Shown here piece by piece: positions 37,251 to 51,510 of a stretch of DNA of 64,000 nucleotides. The stretch covers positions 4,837,896 to 4,901,895 of the forward strand of contig OZ038320.1 of assembly GCA_964035795.1 (NCBI GenBank). Reading direction: 5' to 3'. The first letter of the stretch is position 1, and each line of letters begins with the position of its first letter. A program made the position numbers and the translations under genes. Source of the stretch: Pterobdella sp. o SKG-2022 (Eukaryota; Annelida; Clitellata; Hirudinida; Piscicolidae). The notes beneath the pieces were generated by a model. The model was given only the letters and a program-made list of their open reading frames with translations. It was not told where the DNA came from and did no database searches.

Positions 37251-39465
37251 TTCAAAAAAACCAACCCTTGGTAAAGGAAAACGGGCTATAAAAAGGATTT
37301 AATTCGGTTTGATTGGTCAAAAATTTTTGAAAAGTTTATAGTATGTCAAAATAGAATTAGCCAGTGAAGCTCTGCAAACGCGAGTTAAAGAATTTTGCTC
37401 ATAGTATGGATAAAATTATAATTGTTTAAAAGCTTTCTCAGAGGTTACTTTACAGGGGTTTTGTTGAAGACTAGCCACATCAATATACAACGAAAGTGCT
37501 AATCGAAACATTACGTAGTCACGCTAAACACGCCGAATTGTCTCAGTTGATAAAACTTGATGGTGTTGGTATAAATGAGCGAGCTGATAATGGGATCCTA
37601 CTAGTTATATGCACTCTTGATGTGACGATTTCACATTTCATCATTGAAACCGTTAAGACTGGAGTTTAAGGAATTCATGAGTTTTGTGTTGAAGTCGAAA
37701 GAAGGATTGACTAAAAAGTGGAAGCGGTAGGATTGGTAACAGAAGGTGTCTTTATGGATGCGCACTGATTACTCACCTAGAAATCAAAAAATTTTTTCAC
37801 AAGCTATAAATAAAGCAGTGGAAAACGCAGACAACTGTTTTTTTAATGCACACAGGCTCGTGTTCCTCTTTGAACTTGAAATTTATTTTTTTTTACATTT
37901 TTTACGTATCATGGTCACGTTTTGTTGTTTAACCGAATATTGAGGCTTCCGTAAAGCTCACTTATGAATTGAATTTGTTATTCTACTATGTATTGTCGGT
38001 GTACTGTAGCTTTGCATATGAAAAAATTATTGTTTTCCAAATTATTTAAATATCTGACAACATTTTGAGAAGTAACGGTTCTATTCTCTAGCCTTGAAAG
38101 TCAATATCCTAGGTGTTGAAATGACTTAAAGAAAAATTAGCCATTCCAACATTATCAAACCTTCTAATGTTCTATAATATTCTAGATATTTAACGGAATA
38201 TTATGAATGGCAAACGTTACGTCATTTATTGGGACAATATTGATGACTAACAACAAAACTGTAATACACTGTAAATGAGGTCAAATTGAGTTGAAGATGA
38301 GTCCGTAGAATCTTTAAAAATTTCAGATAGATAGGAAAAATTCTAGTGGGTATAAGATAAATAAGACAAACGTCACAATAACTGGATTAATATCATGACT
38401 TATTTATAACAATTAATGTAAATCAATTATGCACTAATGAAGTTGATTATGTATATTTCTACAGTATTTTGCAAAAAATAGTCTGAACAAAGTAAAACAA
38501 GAACTAATATAGAATTATTTTGATATAGAAAAGATGATAAACTATAAGATTGGCAAATGCTTATTTTGTGAGTGAAACATCTAAAATAATGCGGGTTATT
38601 TACAAAGGACTTAATAAACAATATTTCACATTATTTCTATCAAAGCGCTTCTGTTGCTCAAACAGCGCTATATAAATTTCCATATCAGAATATTGAAATT
38701 AATATACAATAAAACATTAAACCATCATTAAATTATATATAAGTATTACAAATACTTTAGATAAAATTGCATTACAAATGGACCATTATTAATATTATAA
38801 AACAAAGCAAGAATACCCCTCACACAAATGACATTTGAAATATTCGATATATTACTCGGCACCATTGGATTGTAGAATACCTTTTTGAATTATACGTTAG
38901 ATACATTACATTATATCATATGAAATTTCCTCCGACAAAATCACCACAAGGGTTCATAAGAATACATATAATTCAATACGGATTTATACAAGTGTATGAA
39001 GTACTATAAGAAATATCGATACAAACATTGTTAAATATATATGCCAGACTTATGAATGATAGACTCAATCTGAGATAAACATTATACTCAAAATCAAGTC
39101 ATTTCAACAAACCACCTAGCGTTATGTTTCATACAGCTGTATAAGTTCACATCATATTATAGATGTATCGAATTTCCTTGTAAAGCTTTGGATGAAAAAA
39201 AAAGGAAAAAAAAGATTTGATTGATTGATGGAGTAATGATAATCAAAAATCGAGTAAAAAGATCATGATTTGAATAGTTATCATTATAATTGATATCATC
39301 ATTTGATCAACTCAATTTAAAAACGGTTCTTGATAAATTGAACGTGGTAAAAAGCTTCGACGTCACATGAATTAAACAATACAAAACGATTATATGTGTA
39401 TATTATTACATAATACATCTGAATACAAGATTTTGTAATTATATGAATATTTATATACATATTTA
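37251..39465. other. Gene-free spacer with unexplained sequence
   Basis: The first ~100 bp may be the 3' flank of the preceding LINE. From ~37476 to 37668 one plus-strand frame stays open for ~64 codons without an early ATG (it includes ETLRSHAKHAEL and IKLDGVGINERADNG); no family recognised. The rest to 39465 is AT-rich and contains an orphan L2-like tail. The last few hundred bases are 3' flank of the zinc-finger gene on the minus strand. Confidence 0.4.
38641..38682 (+). repeat. Orphan L2-like 3' tail
   Basis: AAAGCGCTT, a short loop, then CAGCGCTATATAAAT. The stem-loop and TATAAAT match the tail of the two SINE copies and the element at 6870, here on the plus strand. No body sequence is recognisable upstream. 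Confidence 0.5.
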
Positions 39466-42400
39466 TCATTTATTATACCCATTATTATATTCATAATTTT
39501 CATCAGTAGAAGTATTGCCTTCATTATTATCATCATCATCATCCTCTTCTTCTTCCTCCTCTTCATAGTTATTACCCTCCTCCATACTCCTATTCAACTC
39601 TTCATTATCCCCCTCTTGGTAATTAAAAGCGGCGTGTTGATGGTCGTTGTTGATTGGTTGTAGATTATTTATTTGCATATTAATACTACCCTCCCTATCT
39701 CCCATGGCGAAGCTTTTGGGTTGTGTAGTTTGGTGTAAATGATGGTTGTTGTTGTTTCTGATTGTGATGTTGCTGTCTTGATTTTGTTGATTGTTCACCA
39801 TGTCAACCATGTCTCCCATTAAGTTGGTGGTCTCCTGACATTTTGATGGGTAGATTTGATTGAAAAAAGAAAGATATATATCTAGAGGCTTATAAGTAGA
39901 TAAATAGAAAAAAGAAGACAAAAAAGAAAGCAAGCCAGACAGAAAGAAAAAATGGAAAAATGAATGAATGAAAAATACACACACAAACACAAACAAAAAA
40001 TCACACCATATTATCTTTATCGTTATTTTTTTCAGCATCCATATGGACATTCTCCATGTTGAGGGCATCAAGGATAGGCTTGGTGTCTATGATGTCATCA
40101 AGGTCTATTGGCTGGCAATTCTTGTCCTTCTTGTGTCGATTCAAGTTACCTGTGGTTGAAAAAAATAGAATTAAATAATTTTTGGATGGCAATTAATAAC
40201 AAGAATAATAAAATGAAATAAAATAATAAAAAAATAAACGCAACCTATGAATAATTCTTTTCCACATTTTGAAAATTAATAACAACATAGGTCTTGAAAA
40301 TTACAAGACACCACCAAAATAAAAATGAAAAAAGAAAAAAAAAAAAAACTAATAAAATAATATTTAACGCACCCTTAAGAGTGAATGATGCGCCGCAGGA
40401 GCAGGTGAAGGGCCTGTCTCCCCCATGCAGGTGCATGTGGCCATTCAGGTTGTGCAGTCTGGAGAACCGCTTGTCTGCAGTGGTGGATGATTGTTATGGT
40501 GTTGGTGTGGTGGTAGAACGATTATGATAAGAATAACATCATCATTTTCTTGAGCCCATGTTACATCATCAAATGGTTTGCATGAAGTGTTATGAAAAAA
40601 AAATTTCAGTTGAGCAGAAAGCTAATTATTGACATTTCTGGTGGTTACCCTCAGAAACTTGAAAATAAATCTCTAAGATCACCTTCACCAACACCACCAC
40701 TAATAAATATCACCTCCATCACACTAATACCGCCCTTTTTACCACCGCCATTATCCCTATCAAAACTACAACCTCTAATCTACCAACCCAAACACCACTA
40801 ACCGCAGACTTTACACTGAAAAGGCTTAAGATCGCGATGTGTTATAAGATGGGCCTTGAGAATCTGGACTTGGGTGAACATCCTACCACACACGTTGCAG
40901 GCGTATTTCTTCAATGCGTCGTGTATGAGTGTGTGTCGGCGCAGATTGGCCTTTTGATTGAATGCTCTGCCGCAAACCTTTATTATTTTTATTATTATTA
41001 ATATTGGAAATTATATTAAGAGGATAAAGAATGCAAATTTTATTAAATGTTGTAGCAGCTCACAATTTTTGACTTTCATTCAAAAGAGGGAAATAATATT
41101 GACTTTGTATGACAAAGATCTGATTGCTTAATAATAACGATAACAATAAAATAAATAGTAAAAATAATATAAAGAATAATAAAGATAATCCTCATTAACG
41201 TATAAATGCAGCAAAAGTACATAAGCACCTTGCACTCGTATGGCTTGAGGCCAGTGTGTGTGAACATGTGGGCCTTCAAATGGTGGTCCTGTTTGTTTGT
41301 GTGTTTATTTGTGAATTTGTAACCAGATTTTATAATATATTAAGCTAATAAGCTCCATCTTCAAGAAAATAGTTTTCACATTAAATTTTTCAATTATTAA
41401 ATACGATGTTTCTAAAAAATTTGTCAATTTTATTCTCAAGCTATTAATAACTAACCCTATACTTAAAACCCTCATATTATCACACAAAAGCTAGAACATA
41501 GAAAACAAACAACCTTCATGAAGTTAACGCCGCACTCCCCGCAGATGAAGGGTCGGTTGTTATTATGCTTGGTCTGGTGGTGTTTGAGCTGGGAAGGATA
41601 GGCGAACACTTGATCACACAAGTGGCAAGAATACACGTTTTTGTGTTCTATTGATACGTGTATTATAAGCTGCTCTTTGCTGTCGAACTTGAGCTCGCAT
41701 TCGTCGCAGGATAACTTCATGCCATTGTTAGGAACTGTGGTTGTCAACGACATATTCTGCGGTGCAGAGTTAGCTCCTTGCTGTTGATTATATGTAATAA
41801 TAAAAATAACAAAAATAATATTAAAAACACATAAAATAATAAGAATGATAATATAAGCAAGACTAATATAAACAATAATACCGAAAATAACAAAATCACG
41901 ACAATAAAACTTGGAAACCTCTTTGTTTAAACCAAATAAACATCGTTTAAGTTGTATGATACATAATTATGAAACAATCAAGTGAAACCCTGTAAAAACT
42001 AACGTCAAACAAAATAACGAAAAAACAAGCCAATCAGAAACAACAATGACTCACTCTGGGCCTCCGTTGTTGAGATATTTTGTTTCCTTTGTATGTACCC
42101 TGTGTCCCTTTTAATACGACATCCTGCAGGCATGAGGAATGCAATATTAACATTATTAATTGAATTAAGCTATAACTAAAAAGAATAAAAAATTAAATAA
42201 TCTAACTCATGAGCAATAAAAACAACATTATTTAAATGAAATAATACCTATAAACAATATTAATAAAAAAAATAAATTGCTGACTTATAAGCAATAAAAC
42301 CATAGGAGACATTAAATAGAATTAATTAGGGCTGGTAGATGGATTATATGAAAAAATAAAAGTTTTGCAAACATTCTATGATTTTATTCAAATAAAACAA

Positions 42401-45279
42401 CACAGAAAAAACCTTTACAAAATAATAGAAATGAACAACCTGCATATTGCCAGCAGAATCATCACTAGCAGAGGTGTTATGGCTGCTGTTGACGTTGTCA
42501 TTACCATTACTGCCCTGGTTGAAATGCTTGAGAGAATGTTTGTTAAGGTCATTGAGGTAGGCAAAAGCTCGCCCGCACACAGAACACACGTGGGATTTGT
42601 CGTGTTCGTGCACGACCATGTGGCGTTTGACGTGGCAAGATTGCGTGAAGCTGCGGAAACATATGGGACAAGAGTGTGGTTTTATATTGCCGTGGGTTAG
42701 CATGTGTGTGTGTAGATGGCTTACCTGGAGGAGGGTGGTAGGGTAGTTGGTGTATGTTGAGATTAGGTGGTGGTTTTGTTTGCTCAAGGAAAGTGATGTT
42801 GTCTCAATTAAGGAGGTTAATAAACACTAAATTATGCAAAACCAAATAACTTCAAATATTACAACAAAAGTTTATAATAAAAGCAATTATTATAGCAACA
42901 AAGCACTGTGTACAAGCCCCTAACTTGTTTGAAGAACTTGCCACAGAGTGAGCAAGCATGGGGCTTGATGTTCTTGTGACCGAGTATGTGTGTAACTAGA
43001 TTGTGCTTGGTTGAATACATCTTGGGACATTCTAGACACATCCATCTCTTTTGGTTGTTCACCATTATGCATTGCTGGTCACTTACCTATAATGGTTTGA
43101 GGTTAATATCTTTTATGTTATTTATTTTTTTAGATTTGTATTTTTAATTATTTTTTTTGATGAGCTAGCTAGATAGTTTGATTGATCAGTTTATAAGATT
43201 GATCAGCTCATTATAAGAAAAAAATGTTAAATATCAATAAATCTATAAAATTTGCTATATATAATGACACTGAGAATGCTATTGACAAATTGAAAACTCG
43301 AATCAAAAAGCCTGGAAAACTAATTAAATTTAAAACTTCATTGCAAAGCATTGAATCGTTAAAAACTTGGAACTCAAAATTTAAATAAAAATTAACTGAT
43401 TAACATAACATAAATAAACACCTTACAAACTATAATTAAATAAAAACCCTTAATTAATTGATTACAAATTAACTGCTGTGTTTAACCCTATCATTATGGC
43501 AACAACACACTGAACAATGCTGATGACATAAAGCTTTTGGTAGTTAATTGTCAGGTGTACTTAATCATTTGTTAGTATAGTCTAAATCTTTGATCAATAT
43601 ATAAATTAAATATTAAATAGTCAACTTATTGAATACACTTGCTTATTTTATAAAGTGACAAATTTATCATTAATCAAGCTACAAAATTGAGTAAGATTAG
43701 TATTACATTGAACATTTTAAGTATACACATCAATTGTTAAGTTATTGATTAAAACCAAAAATTGTTATGCACAAAAATGATTTATTTAATATTATTTCCC
43801 ATGCAATAAAATACTAAAAGTCTATGAGATTCTAACCTGCACAATAGAATCAAGCTTGAGAGGAGTATGATGGAATGGTGGTTTTTGTTGTGTCAGTTGT
43901 TGTTGTTTGTCTTTTTCATTATCATTCTCATCTGTTTTGTTATAAGGGTTATTTTCTTGTGATTTTTTTGAAGTTGAAGCTAGTAAATGCTGGAGGAAAG
44001 CATCGTCGGAAATTGAGTTATTAGTAGAATCATTTTTGTTGCTGTCAGAATTTTGGCTGATTTCTTGGTTGTCATTGTCAGTTTTAATATTATTTGTAGC
44101 TATAAGAGTATTAACATTATTTTTTAGCTGGATATTATTATTATTATTAGAAGAAAATTGATTAATACTTTTAGTATTTATTTGATTTAATTGACTATTA
44201 TTATTGTTTCTATGGTTGGACTCAGCATTGATTTGCATTGAGCTATTGATAATATTTTGATTAATCTGAGAATCTTGTACATTGTTATCTGATTTTGAGT
44301 CATCAATGTCATTATTAGTGTGAGGAGAAGAAATTGGTGATGGTGGTATTGGCAGAGCAATGGTGGTGGTGGATATGAAAACTTTACAATTTTGCCCTGT
44401 ATTTTGAATATTACCTGATTTGTTTGTGTGCTTTGTTGAGTTGTTGTTGCTTTTGTGTATTTCATTATTGTTGTAATTAATAATATTTTGTATATTATTT
44501 ATATTTTTGTTTGTTTGTAAAGACTTATCATCAACATGAAGTTTTTGTGGGGGTTTTGGATTGTTCATCTGATGTGATGAATCCATACTGGTGTTGATGT
44601 TGGAGGATGGTGATGATGAGGTGGAAGGTGATGGCGATAAAATGATTGAAGCAGATGAAGTGGGAATTTGATTATTTGAAGATCCTTTGTATATTGTTTG
44701 TTGTTGAGATTCTTGGCGAGATTGTTGTTGTGGGAAATTAGGTTGTGTCTTAAAGAAAGACCCAGAATTTAGTTGTGAAATTGTTTCTGTGTTCGGATTC
44801 ATGAGTTCTGGAAATCTGTGCATAGGGAATATAGAATGGGTTAGTTGATGGGAGAGATGAGATGGATCTAGAATAGCAGTGCTTCGTTGAATGAATGGAT
44901 ACATTCTAGAAAGATCTGGCTGGGAGAAAAAATTATGCGGCGGTGAAAATGTGAACATTGCAGTTGAAGCATTGAAAACTTCTGGAGGCATAAAAAACTG
45001 TGAAGCAGAAGAAGCTGTAAAACTAGAAGTAGACGAATCGAAATTATTATCGCCAGATTGATAATCTGCATTATTGAAAATGGCGTTCATATTCGTCTGC
45101 GAGATGTTGTTTCGGCTATTTACTGAATTATCACTAGTGGTGTTGCTGTTTGGAATCCTGTTGTTTCCAGCAGTGGAGTTTGAATGTCGTTGGACATTGC
45201 TATTCAGATGACAGTTGATGTCAGAAGTGAATCCTGGCATAGACTCGAAATGACAAAATCCAACGTTGGATTGATCCAT
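39466..45279 (-). CDS. C2H2 zinc-finger protein, 11 fingers, 1,024 aa
   Basis: Exons in transcript order: 45279-43837, 43086-42925, 42724-42440, 42123-42055, 41780-41514, 41288-41229, 40977-40803, 40474-40373, 40149-40007 and 39834-39466 (3,075 nt including stop). The first exon codes 481 residues rich in Asn, Ser and Gln, probably disordered. Eleven fingers follow (~residues 498-866): CLECPKMYSTKHNLVTHILGH, then CSLC, CPIC, CSVC, a 23-residue linker exon, CDEC, CHLC, CGEC, CKVC, CNVC and CKVC fingers, and a final CSC...HKKDKNC variant. Several fingers are split by introns. The tail is Asn-rich with a Glu/Asp run. It is a likely nuclear DNA-binding transcription factor. No orthologue is named; the finger-only evidence does not separate ZNF236/ZNF341-type and other families. 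Confidence 0.88.
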
Positions 45280-46352
45280 TTTAACTTAAATTAATAACGA
45301 AACAACGGTTTTTTTAATTTTACCATAACTCTGATAAAAAGTTATTTGGCAATTAAAAATTTCAAGAGCCAACCAAACAAAGATTTATTTAGGATCACCT
45401 ATCTACCACAGCGTTTAGATGATTATTACGAATTAAACTTTCTCATAAATGTTTGATTATATCAAAGATTTTTAAAAAAATCAAGTTTTTTAATATTTTA
45501 AATCGAATTCACAGAGAACCTGGTCAAATATTTTAATATTTGTGCTAAAATATTGTAATCTGCAAACTTTTATTTATCAAAACAATATAGAAGAATATTT
45601 CTTTATTTAAAATTCAAAGCAGTATAAGATTCAAATGCATAAGTGAAAATTTATAAAAATGAGATTGATATAAATAATTAAAATATAAATAACTTTCAAA
45701 TGAGCCAAAAAAATAACTTTTTTTAAAGTTTTTCAAATGTTTAAAATCAAGTCTGTGTTAGAAAATGTTCAAGGCATAAAATACAAAACTTCATGAAACA
45801 ATTGGTTAGCTGTTGAATTGTATACAAAATAAATGGATTTTTAAGGACTCGAGCACGAGTGAGAAATAAAGTGTTTTAAAAAATATATGCCAAAAAATAT
45901 TATCATTTTTTTGTACTTTTTTCAAGCATAAGGTCAAGATAATTTTAAATATTAGAAAAATAAATAAAGACAAATCTTAACGCTCAAATTATTTGAACAC
46001 AAAGAAGAAGATTATTATGTTAACGCTCAAACATAATAGATTTTCTTTTGAAAACTCAATTATGAATTATGAACATTAATAATACACATTAAAAACTCAA
46101 CACAATAAGCTAACTGAACAAAAAGTTGTGGCTTTGGTTTAAAAGATACTATAACAACTTTAAATTGAAAACCAGTCCAAATAGGCATATTGCTTTACGG
46201 CATTGAAGGAAACAGTTCAAATCCCTACTACTTCACTAACGTTCTTGATGAACAGCTATGACTTCAGTCATTATATATAACTAAAATCAACAAGACATAT
46301 TAATGATATGTATATATAAATACTATAACAACATATACATTGACAATGTAAG
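45280..46352. other. Spacer between zinc-finger gene start and TEAD 3' end
   Basis: About 1.07 kb, AT-rich, no coding signal. It should contain the promoter of the zinc-finger gene and the 3' UTR of the TEAD gene, both on the minus strand. A weak B-box-like GTTCAAATCCC near 46211 has no supporting A box. Confidence 0.4.
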
Positions 46353-49300
46353 TTAAAGCACTAGTTTGTAAGCATGGTGCTGGGCTTCTGTGTCACTAAC
46401 CTCAAACACATATCCTATGCATAACAGCACCTCCTTGCTTTCCACTGATGTCACAGTCTGTGTGGTTTTTTTCGGTATAAAAACTAATGAGGGTTATATC
46501 GTATTGCATTTAGCATTCGATAGTAATGCTTACCATTACGTAGTGTTTTATTATCAAAACTTGGAAAAAAATATAACATTTAAATAATTGTAAAACTGAA
46601 AGCTGAAAAATGTAAAATTGTTCAGTAATATAACAATAACAATAAAAAAATCATAATAAAAAAATAAAAAACTGCAAAACCGCAAAATTTTTCATTAAAA
46701 ATTAACATCATATAACTAAAAATATAAAATATAAAAAAATAATAAAACAAAAACCTGCAATACAGTGAAGTTCTCAAGCACTGAGTCCATCATGGATGTG
46801 ACGGGAAGTTGTTTGAGTTTTTGAATGAAACTCACAAGGTAGTCGCACATGGGAGAGTCGACGAAGGAGAAGGTGTAGCGTTTGTCATCCCAAGAACATG
46901 ACTTGCATACTTCGTTCTGTTTGGGAGGGAGGAAGGTTGAATATAGAAGAATGAAAAATAAGAAAAAAAATATTGAAATTAAATTTATAATATTATGGTT
47001 GAAAAAAAAGAATGAAAAAGGAAATAAAAATATAATAAAAAAGCGATATTCAATAAAATAAATAATCAAAATGGCATGAAGTTTACTTTCTCACCTCTAT
47101 TTTCTCCACCACTTGCTTTCCGAAAGAGCAGACCTTAGTTGACAGTTGAAGCTCCTTCACCGACCCATCTCCCTCAAATCTAATTTATTGGGTATAATTT
47201 ATATCAATGTGCAAAATTCAATGGTGAAATAAGTAAGTATAAATAATATAACAAATAAAAATTGGATTTAAAATAAATAAATTATTAATTAATTTTATAT
47301 AATCAATTTAAATATTGAATCTCATTTACCTTATAGTATATGCATACAAAGACTTCTGGATCTGGGCCAGGTCAACGCTTAGGTCAGCCTGTGTAGGTGT
47401 TATCATATGGATTTATAATTGACCTTTGTTAAGTTTAACTTAAAACAAATTTTAACACAAAGAAAATGTGATTTAAATAAATCAAAATTAAAAGCAATAT
47501 TATTATAATAAAAACTATAGAGTTAACGAAAACTACTGAGGCACTAAGAGGTTACCTTGACCAAACTTAGAACCAATAATGTGTGCTTATGAACTAGATA
47601 AAAATAAATAAGAAATTCCATAACCTAACCCAGAATTTGATGAGATAAAAAGCGTCTTTTGGCCCTTTTTCCAGCATTTCCTTCAAGCCATTCTTCTTGC
47701 TTGGAAACTTGTCTTGTATGCATGACACATCTATGTTCTGGGTTAGATGAAGTCGTTATTAAAATTGGGTTAATTAATGTTTAAATTTATAAATAATTTA
47801 GTTAGTAATTTTCTGTTAAATTATTCAAAAATTTGCAACATATTGTGTTAATCGGGTATTTAATATTTTAATATACTAGTTATCTTAAATCTTTTTTGTA
47901 TCAAACCCAAACCTCAAAGTCTTGATCAGAGATAGCATCGTTGTCAATGTAGATAAGTTTATGTAATATTGTAGGTTGATGGGGTGCAGATGTAGTAAGT
48001 GGCGTGGAAGGATTTGATGGGTTGTAGGTTTTAGTTCTAGGTGTTGAATCGGCTTTCAAAAACGCAGACATTTCAATAAGACGAAGTTTTGATGATTCTA
48101 TGAACTTTTTATTATAACATTGTTGATTGAGCTGCTGGTAGTATGGTGGTTGGTGATGTTGGTGCGCTTGTTGGGGTGTTTGCTGTAGTTGTAGTAGCTG
48201 GTGATTTTGTAGCTGTGGGTGGATGGGATGTAGACTTAATGGTGATTGGTAGTGTTGAGGTGGTAGTTGTTTCAGTGGTTGACTATTTAGAACTGAGAGA
48301 TCTGTTGCCCCATAAGTTGGATTTGTTGAGGGAGAATTGGCTTGGTCAACATCAATAGAAGTTGTGAGACTGAATCTAAAAATAAAAATAGTTAAAATTA
48401 AATTAAATATATAGAAAATAAAGAAAATATTTTTTGAAAAAGCATTTATATGAGAAAATGAGAAAAACAATAGAATTGAAAAATTCATAAATGCTAAAAA
48501 AAATATAATAAAATATAATTAACGTCTTACAGATAACCTATGTATTCAAGATAATTAATAAAAAATTAAAATAAACTAAGATCAAGTTTTTAATTGGTGA
48601 AACTTGATAATTGAAATAATGAAAAGTATTGATGAATTACTTTGGGCTGAATGGGTAGAGGGTTTTCTGTGGAAATTATAAACTTGTTTTAGAAAGTTAA
48701 TAAAAATTCTTTTAATTTTAATCCAATAAAACATTTAAATATTTTATTTCAGATTGATTTTTAATAAAATTTGTTTTTTTAATACGAACTAATTTTTTTA
48801 AAATCAAAACGTTAAATTCTCTAAGCTTGCCTACCCCAGAATGTGGTGAAAATGTATGGGCCATAGGAGGTCTGGCAAAGGATGATGGTGGAGTGGAAGG
48901 TGGTAGAGTGTTGGGGGTAAGAGTTTCACTTCTATATGAAAAGTTAAGAGCTTCTCTGTTGTAGTAAGGTGCTACGTGGTAGGGTTTTGTAGGGGTAGTG
49001 AAAGGGCCAGGTGTTTTTTCTTCTACATCTTCCTCTTTCTCTACGCTTCGAATTGGTTTAAATGTTCTTACTGGTGAAAATGTTGAGTCAGGATAGAATT
49101 GGTCTTGCTCACAAACACTTTCGCTTTTCTCTGACTTTTTTGCTTCGCATTCATCCTTCTGTTTGGTCTGTCGAAATTTTTTTGTCAAGGTCTTTGAAAA
49201 AAATGTTTCTTAATGACTCTATTAAAAAATCCAATGATTTATGTTCGATAAAACATGGTTTTATAACTTAACAAGCTTATTTACCTCTTCTTTCAGTGGA

Positions 49301-50548
49301 ATGTTGATGCTGTTATAGATGGACGAAGATTTCAAGGGAGTAGACAAGTTACTACATTTTATTTTATTTTTCACACTAGATTCATCTGTATCGTTTTCAT
49401 TATTCTGTTCCAATTCATCATTGCTTTTGTAATCTCTATTATCTTTATAATACATATCTATATTATTTACTGGAGTTTTATCGTTATATTGATTGTTATT
49501 GGCATTAGTATTATCATTTAGGTTGTTTTTATAATTATTGAAGTTGTTATTATTGTTGATGTCTCGAAGTTGACGGTTTTGTTTCAAAGGTGAATGGATG
49601 GATAGGTAGGGATGGTCCTTGAACGCATGAAACTGTGGGAATATTTTTAAAACTTTGTTATAAATGAATAAGTAAATCGACCGTTAGGTATCCCATAATT
49701 GTGGGCTTGGTTGCGCAATTTATAGGTTCACAGGACGTTACTCGATGAGAAGCAAAAACTAGTATAGATTAGTTTTTCAAAATCAAGCTTAAATAACGAA
49801 AAACTATATGCTTAAGATTTTATATAATTTCTAGTAAAAAATAACATCAATGAAAAATAATTTTAACTTTAAAATTTAAGTTGAAATAAAAAAACTATTA
49901 AAAATTGAATTAAATATTACACCACCTTGTAGGCAGCGGCATTAATGAATTTGATATGCCTCCTTCCCAGCACTTGAATATGGCTTGATACTTGCTTTCG
50001 TGTCCTTGTTTTGCCTGTCCTCAATTTTATGTATCTAGCAATCAGCTCGTTTCTGCCTGTTAAAAGAGTTTAAAATTTTTTTGATTTGCTCAATTACTAA
50101 AATTTAATCAAATTTTCAAAAACTCGAAAAATAATATTGAAAAAATCCTATTAAAATCAAGAGAAAATTCATCCAGCACCCACTCACCATACATCTTTCC
50201 TTCTTCAGACAGAATAATCTTCCTTCTGCCACAGGGAGGGTAAATGGCCATAGCTTCAATAAAAGCCTGCTCAATATCTGCACTCCATATCCCTTCTGCG
50301 TCTATGTTCCCCTCAGTTTGGTTGTCATGCTGGGTATCTCCTTGAGTTTCACTGCTATTATCTGTGTTGTTTGAGCTTGGGTTGTTATATTGGTTATTAT
50401 TCAGAAACTTTTCGCTCTTTTCTGAGCTGAAATCGTCGCTAGATTGAGACACAACGCTACAGGGCGATAAGATATCTTTAGTGTTGTAGTTGATGTGATT
50501 GAGTTTACTGTTGTAGGGACTGTTGAAGTATTGCTTGTTGAATTCCAT
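46353..50548 (-). CDS. TEAD: TEAD/Scalloped transcription factor, ~734 aa
   Basis: Exons in transcript order: 50548-50188, 50056-49926, 49632-49285, 49191-48835, 48666-48641, 48375-47913, 47737-47630, 47388-47330, 47179-47095, 46916-46755 and 46457-46353 (2,205 nt including stop). The TEA DNA-binding domain spans ~86-155: [65 protein letters not shown]. The YAP/Yki-binding domain runs from ~500 to the end: [83 protein letters not shown]. The factor is the DNA-binding partner of the Hippo effector YAP/Yorkie. The linker between the domains is ~345 residues, far longer than usual (total 425-440 aa in flies and vertebrates), and the TEA domain runs into VLGRRHIKF instead of VLARRK. The open frame extends 5' to an acceptor at ~50618, so an upstream exon is possible. 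Confidence 0.95.
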
Positions 50549-51410
50549 GTCAAAGGTCTTGTATTCTCTACTGTTGTATGACTCAGTAAAGTGTTCAGGG
50601 TTGTGAGAGATCAGGTTTCTGATGTGTTGAGATTTTAAGATTTAATTGATAGTTTTGGAAGTGATAATGTTTGGATGGTAATTTAGTCAGTCAGATGAAA
50701 AACTATCCAGCTATTTAATTATTTAAATAATTTTTGTGATTAGTTTGTTTTACCTCAAACAAATTATTTAATAATTTTGAAAAAATGATTAAATTTGACA
50801 AATTAGTTTTTTCTTTTGTTAAAAAAAAATAAAATAAATTATAGGATTTCTGAATAGGTTAGCAAGTCTTCACAATTTCTTATCAACTAAATCTTTGTGG
50901 CATCTTAAAAAACTTTTAAAACAGTATATTATATTAAATAATTCATTACCAAACTTAAAATATAGAAAACTAGAAATTTGAAAAATATAAATTCTTAGTA
51001 CAAACTTTCAAAACCTGCTTAAATCTTTATTATAAAATTCATTTAATGCACTAACAAACAACATAAAGAACGTTAAATTAATTCATACAATTAAACTGAT
51101 TGCTAATCGTTACATATAATGTCAGCAACTTCTTACATTATACAAAATAGTTAATAAAAGTATTAAAAGAATGACACTGACTTTTTCCACATTATTTAGA
51201 AACCATCCATGAAAAATATTTCTGAAATGGAATTGATATTTCAATCAATAATCAATGTTAAATTAATGAATTAAGTGAGATGAGTTTCAAAAATGGCTAG
51301 ACCATAAGTGGTTTATGTAAGCTAAATTTGTTTTTATAAAAATTTTAATTTGCAACAACTACTATTAGGTTCACCAACAACACCATTCTTACGATCATAG
51401 TTTTCACTAC

Positions 51411-51510
51411 CATCATCATCCACTCCCACCATTCTTAACATCTCCATCATCATCATCATCATCACCACCATCCTCATCATAACCCTCATCATCATCACCA
51501 TCATAACCAT
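51411..51510. repeat. (ATC)n-rich tract
   Basis: Imperfect CATCAT/CACCAT trinucleotide tract with interruptions. It gives an Asp/Gly-rich spurious frame on the minus strand. Confidence 0.7.
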
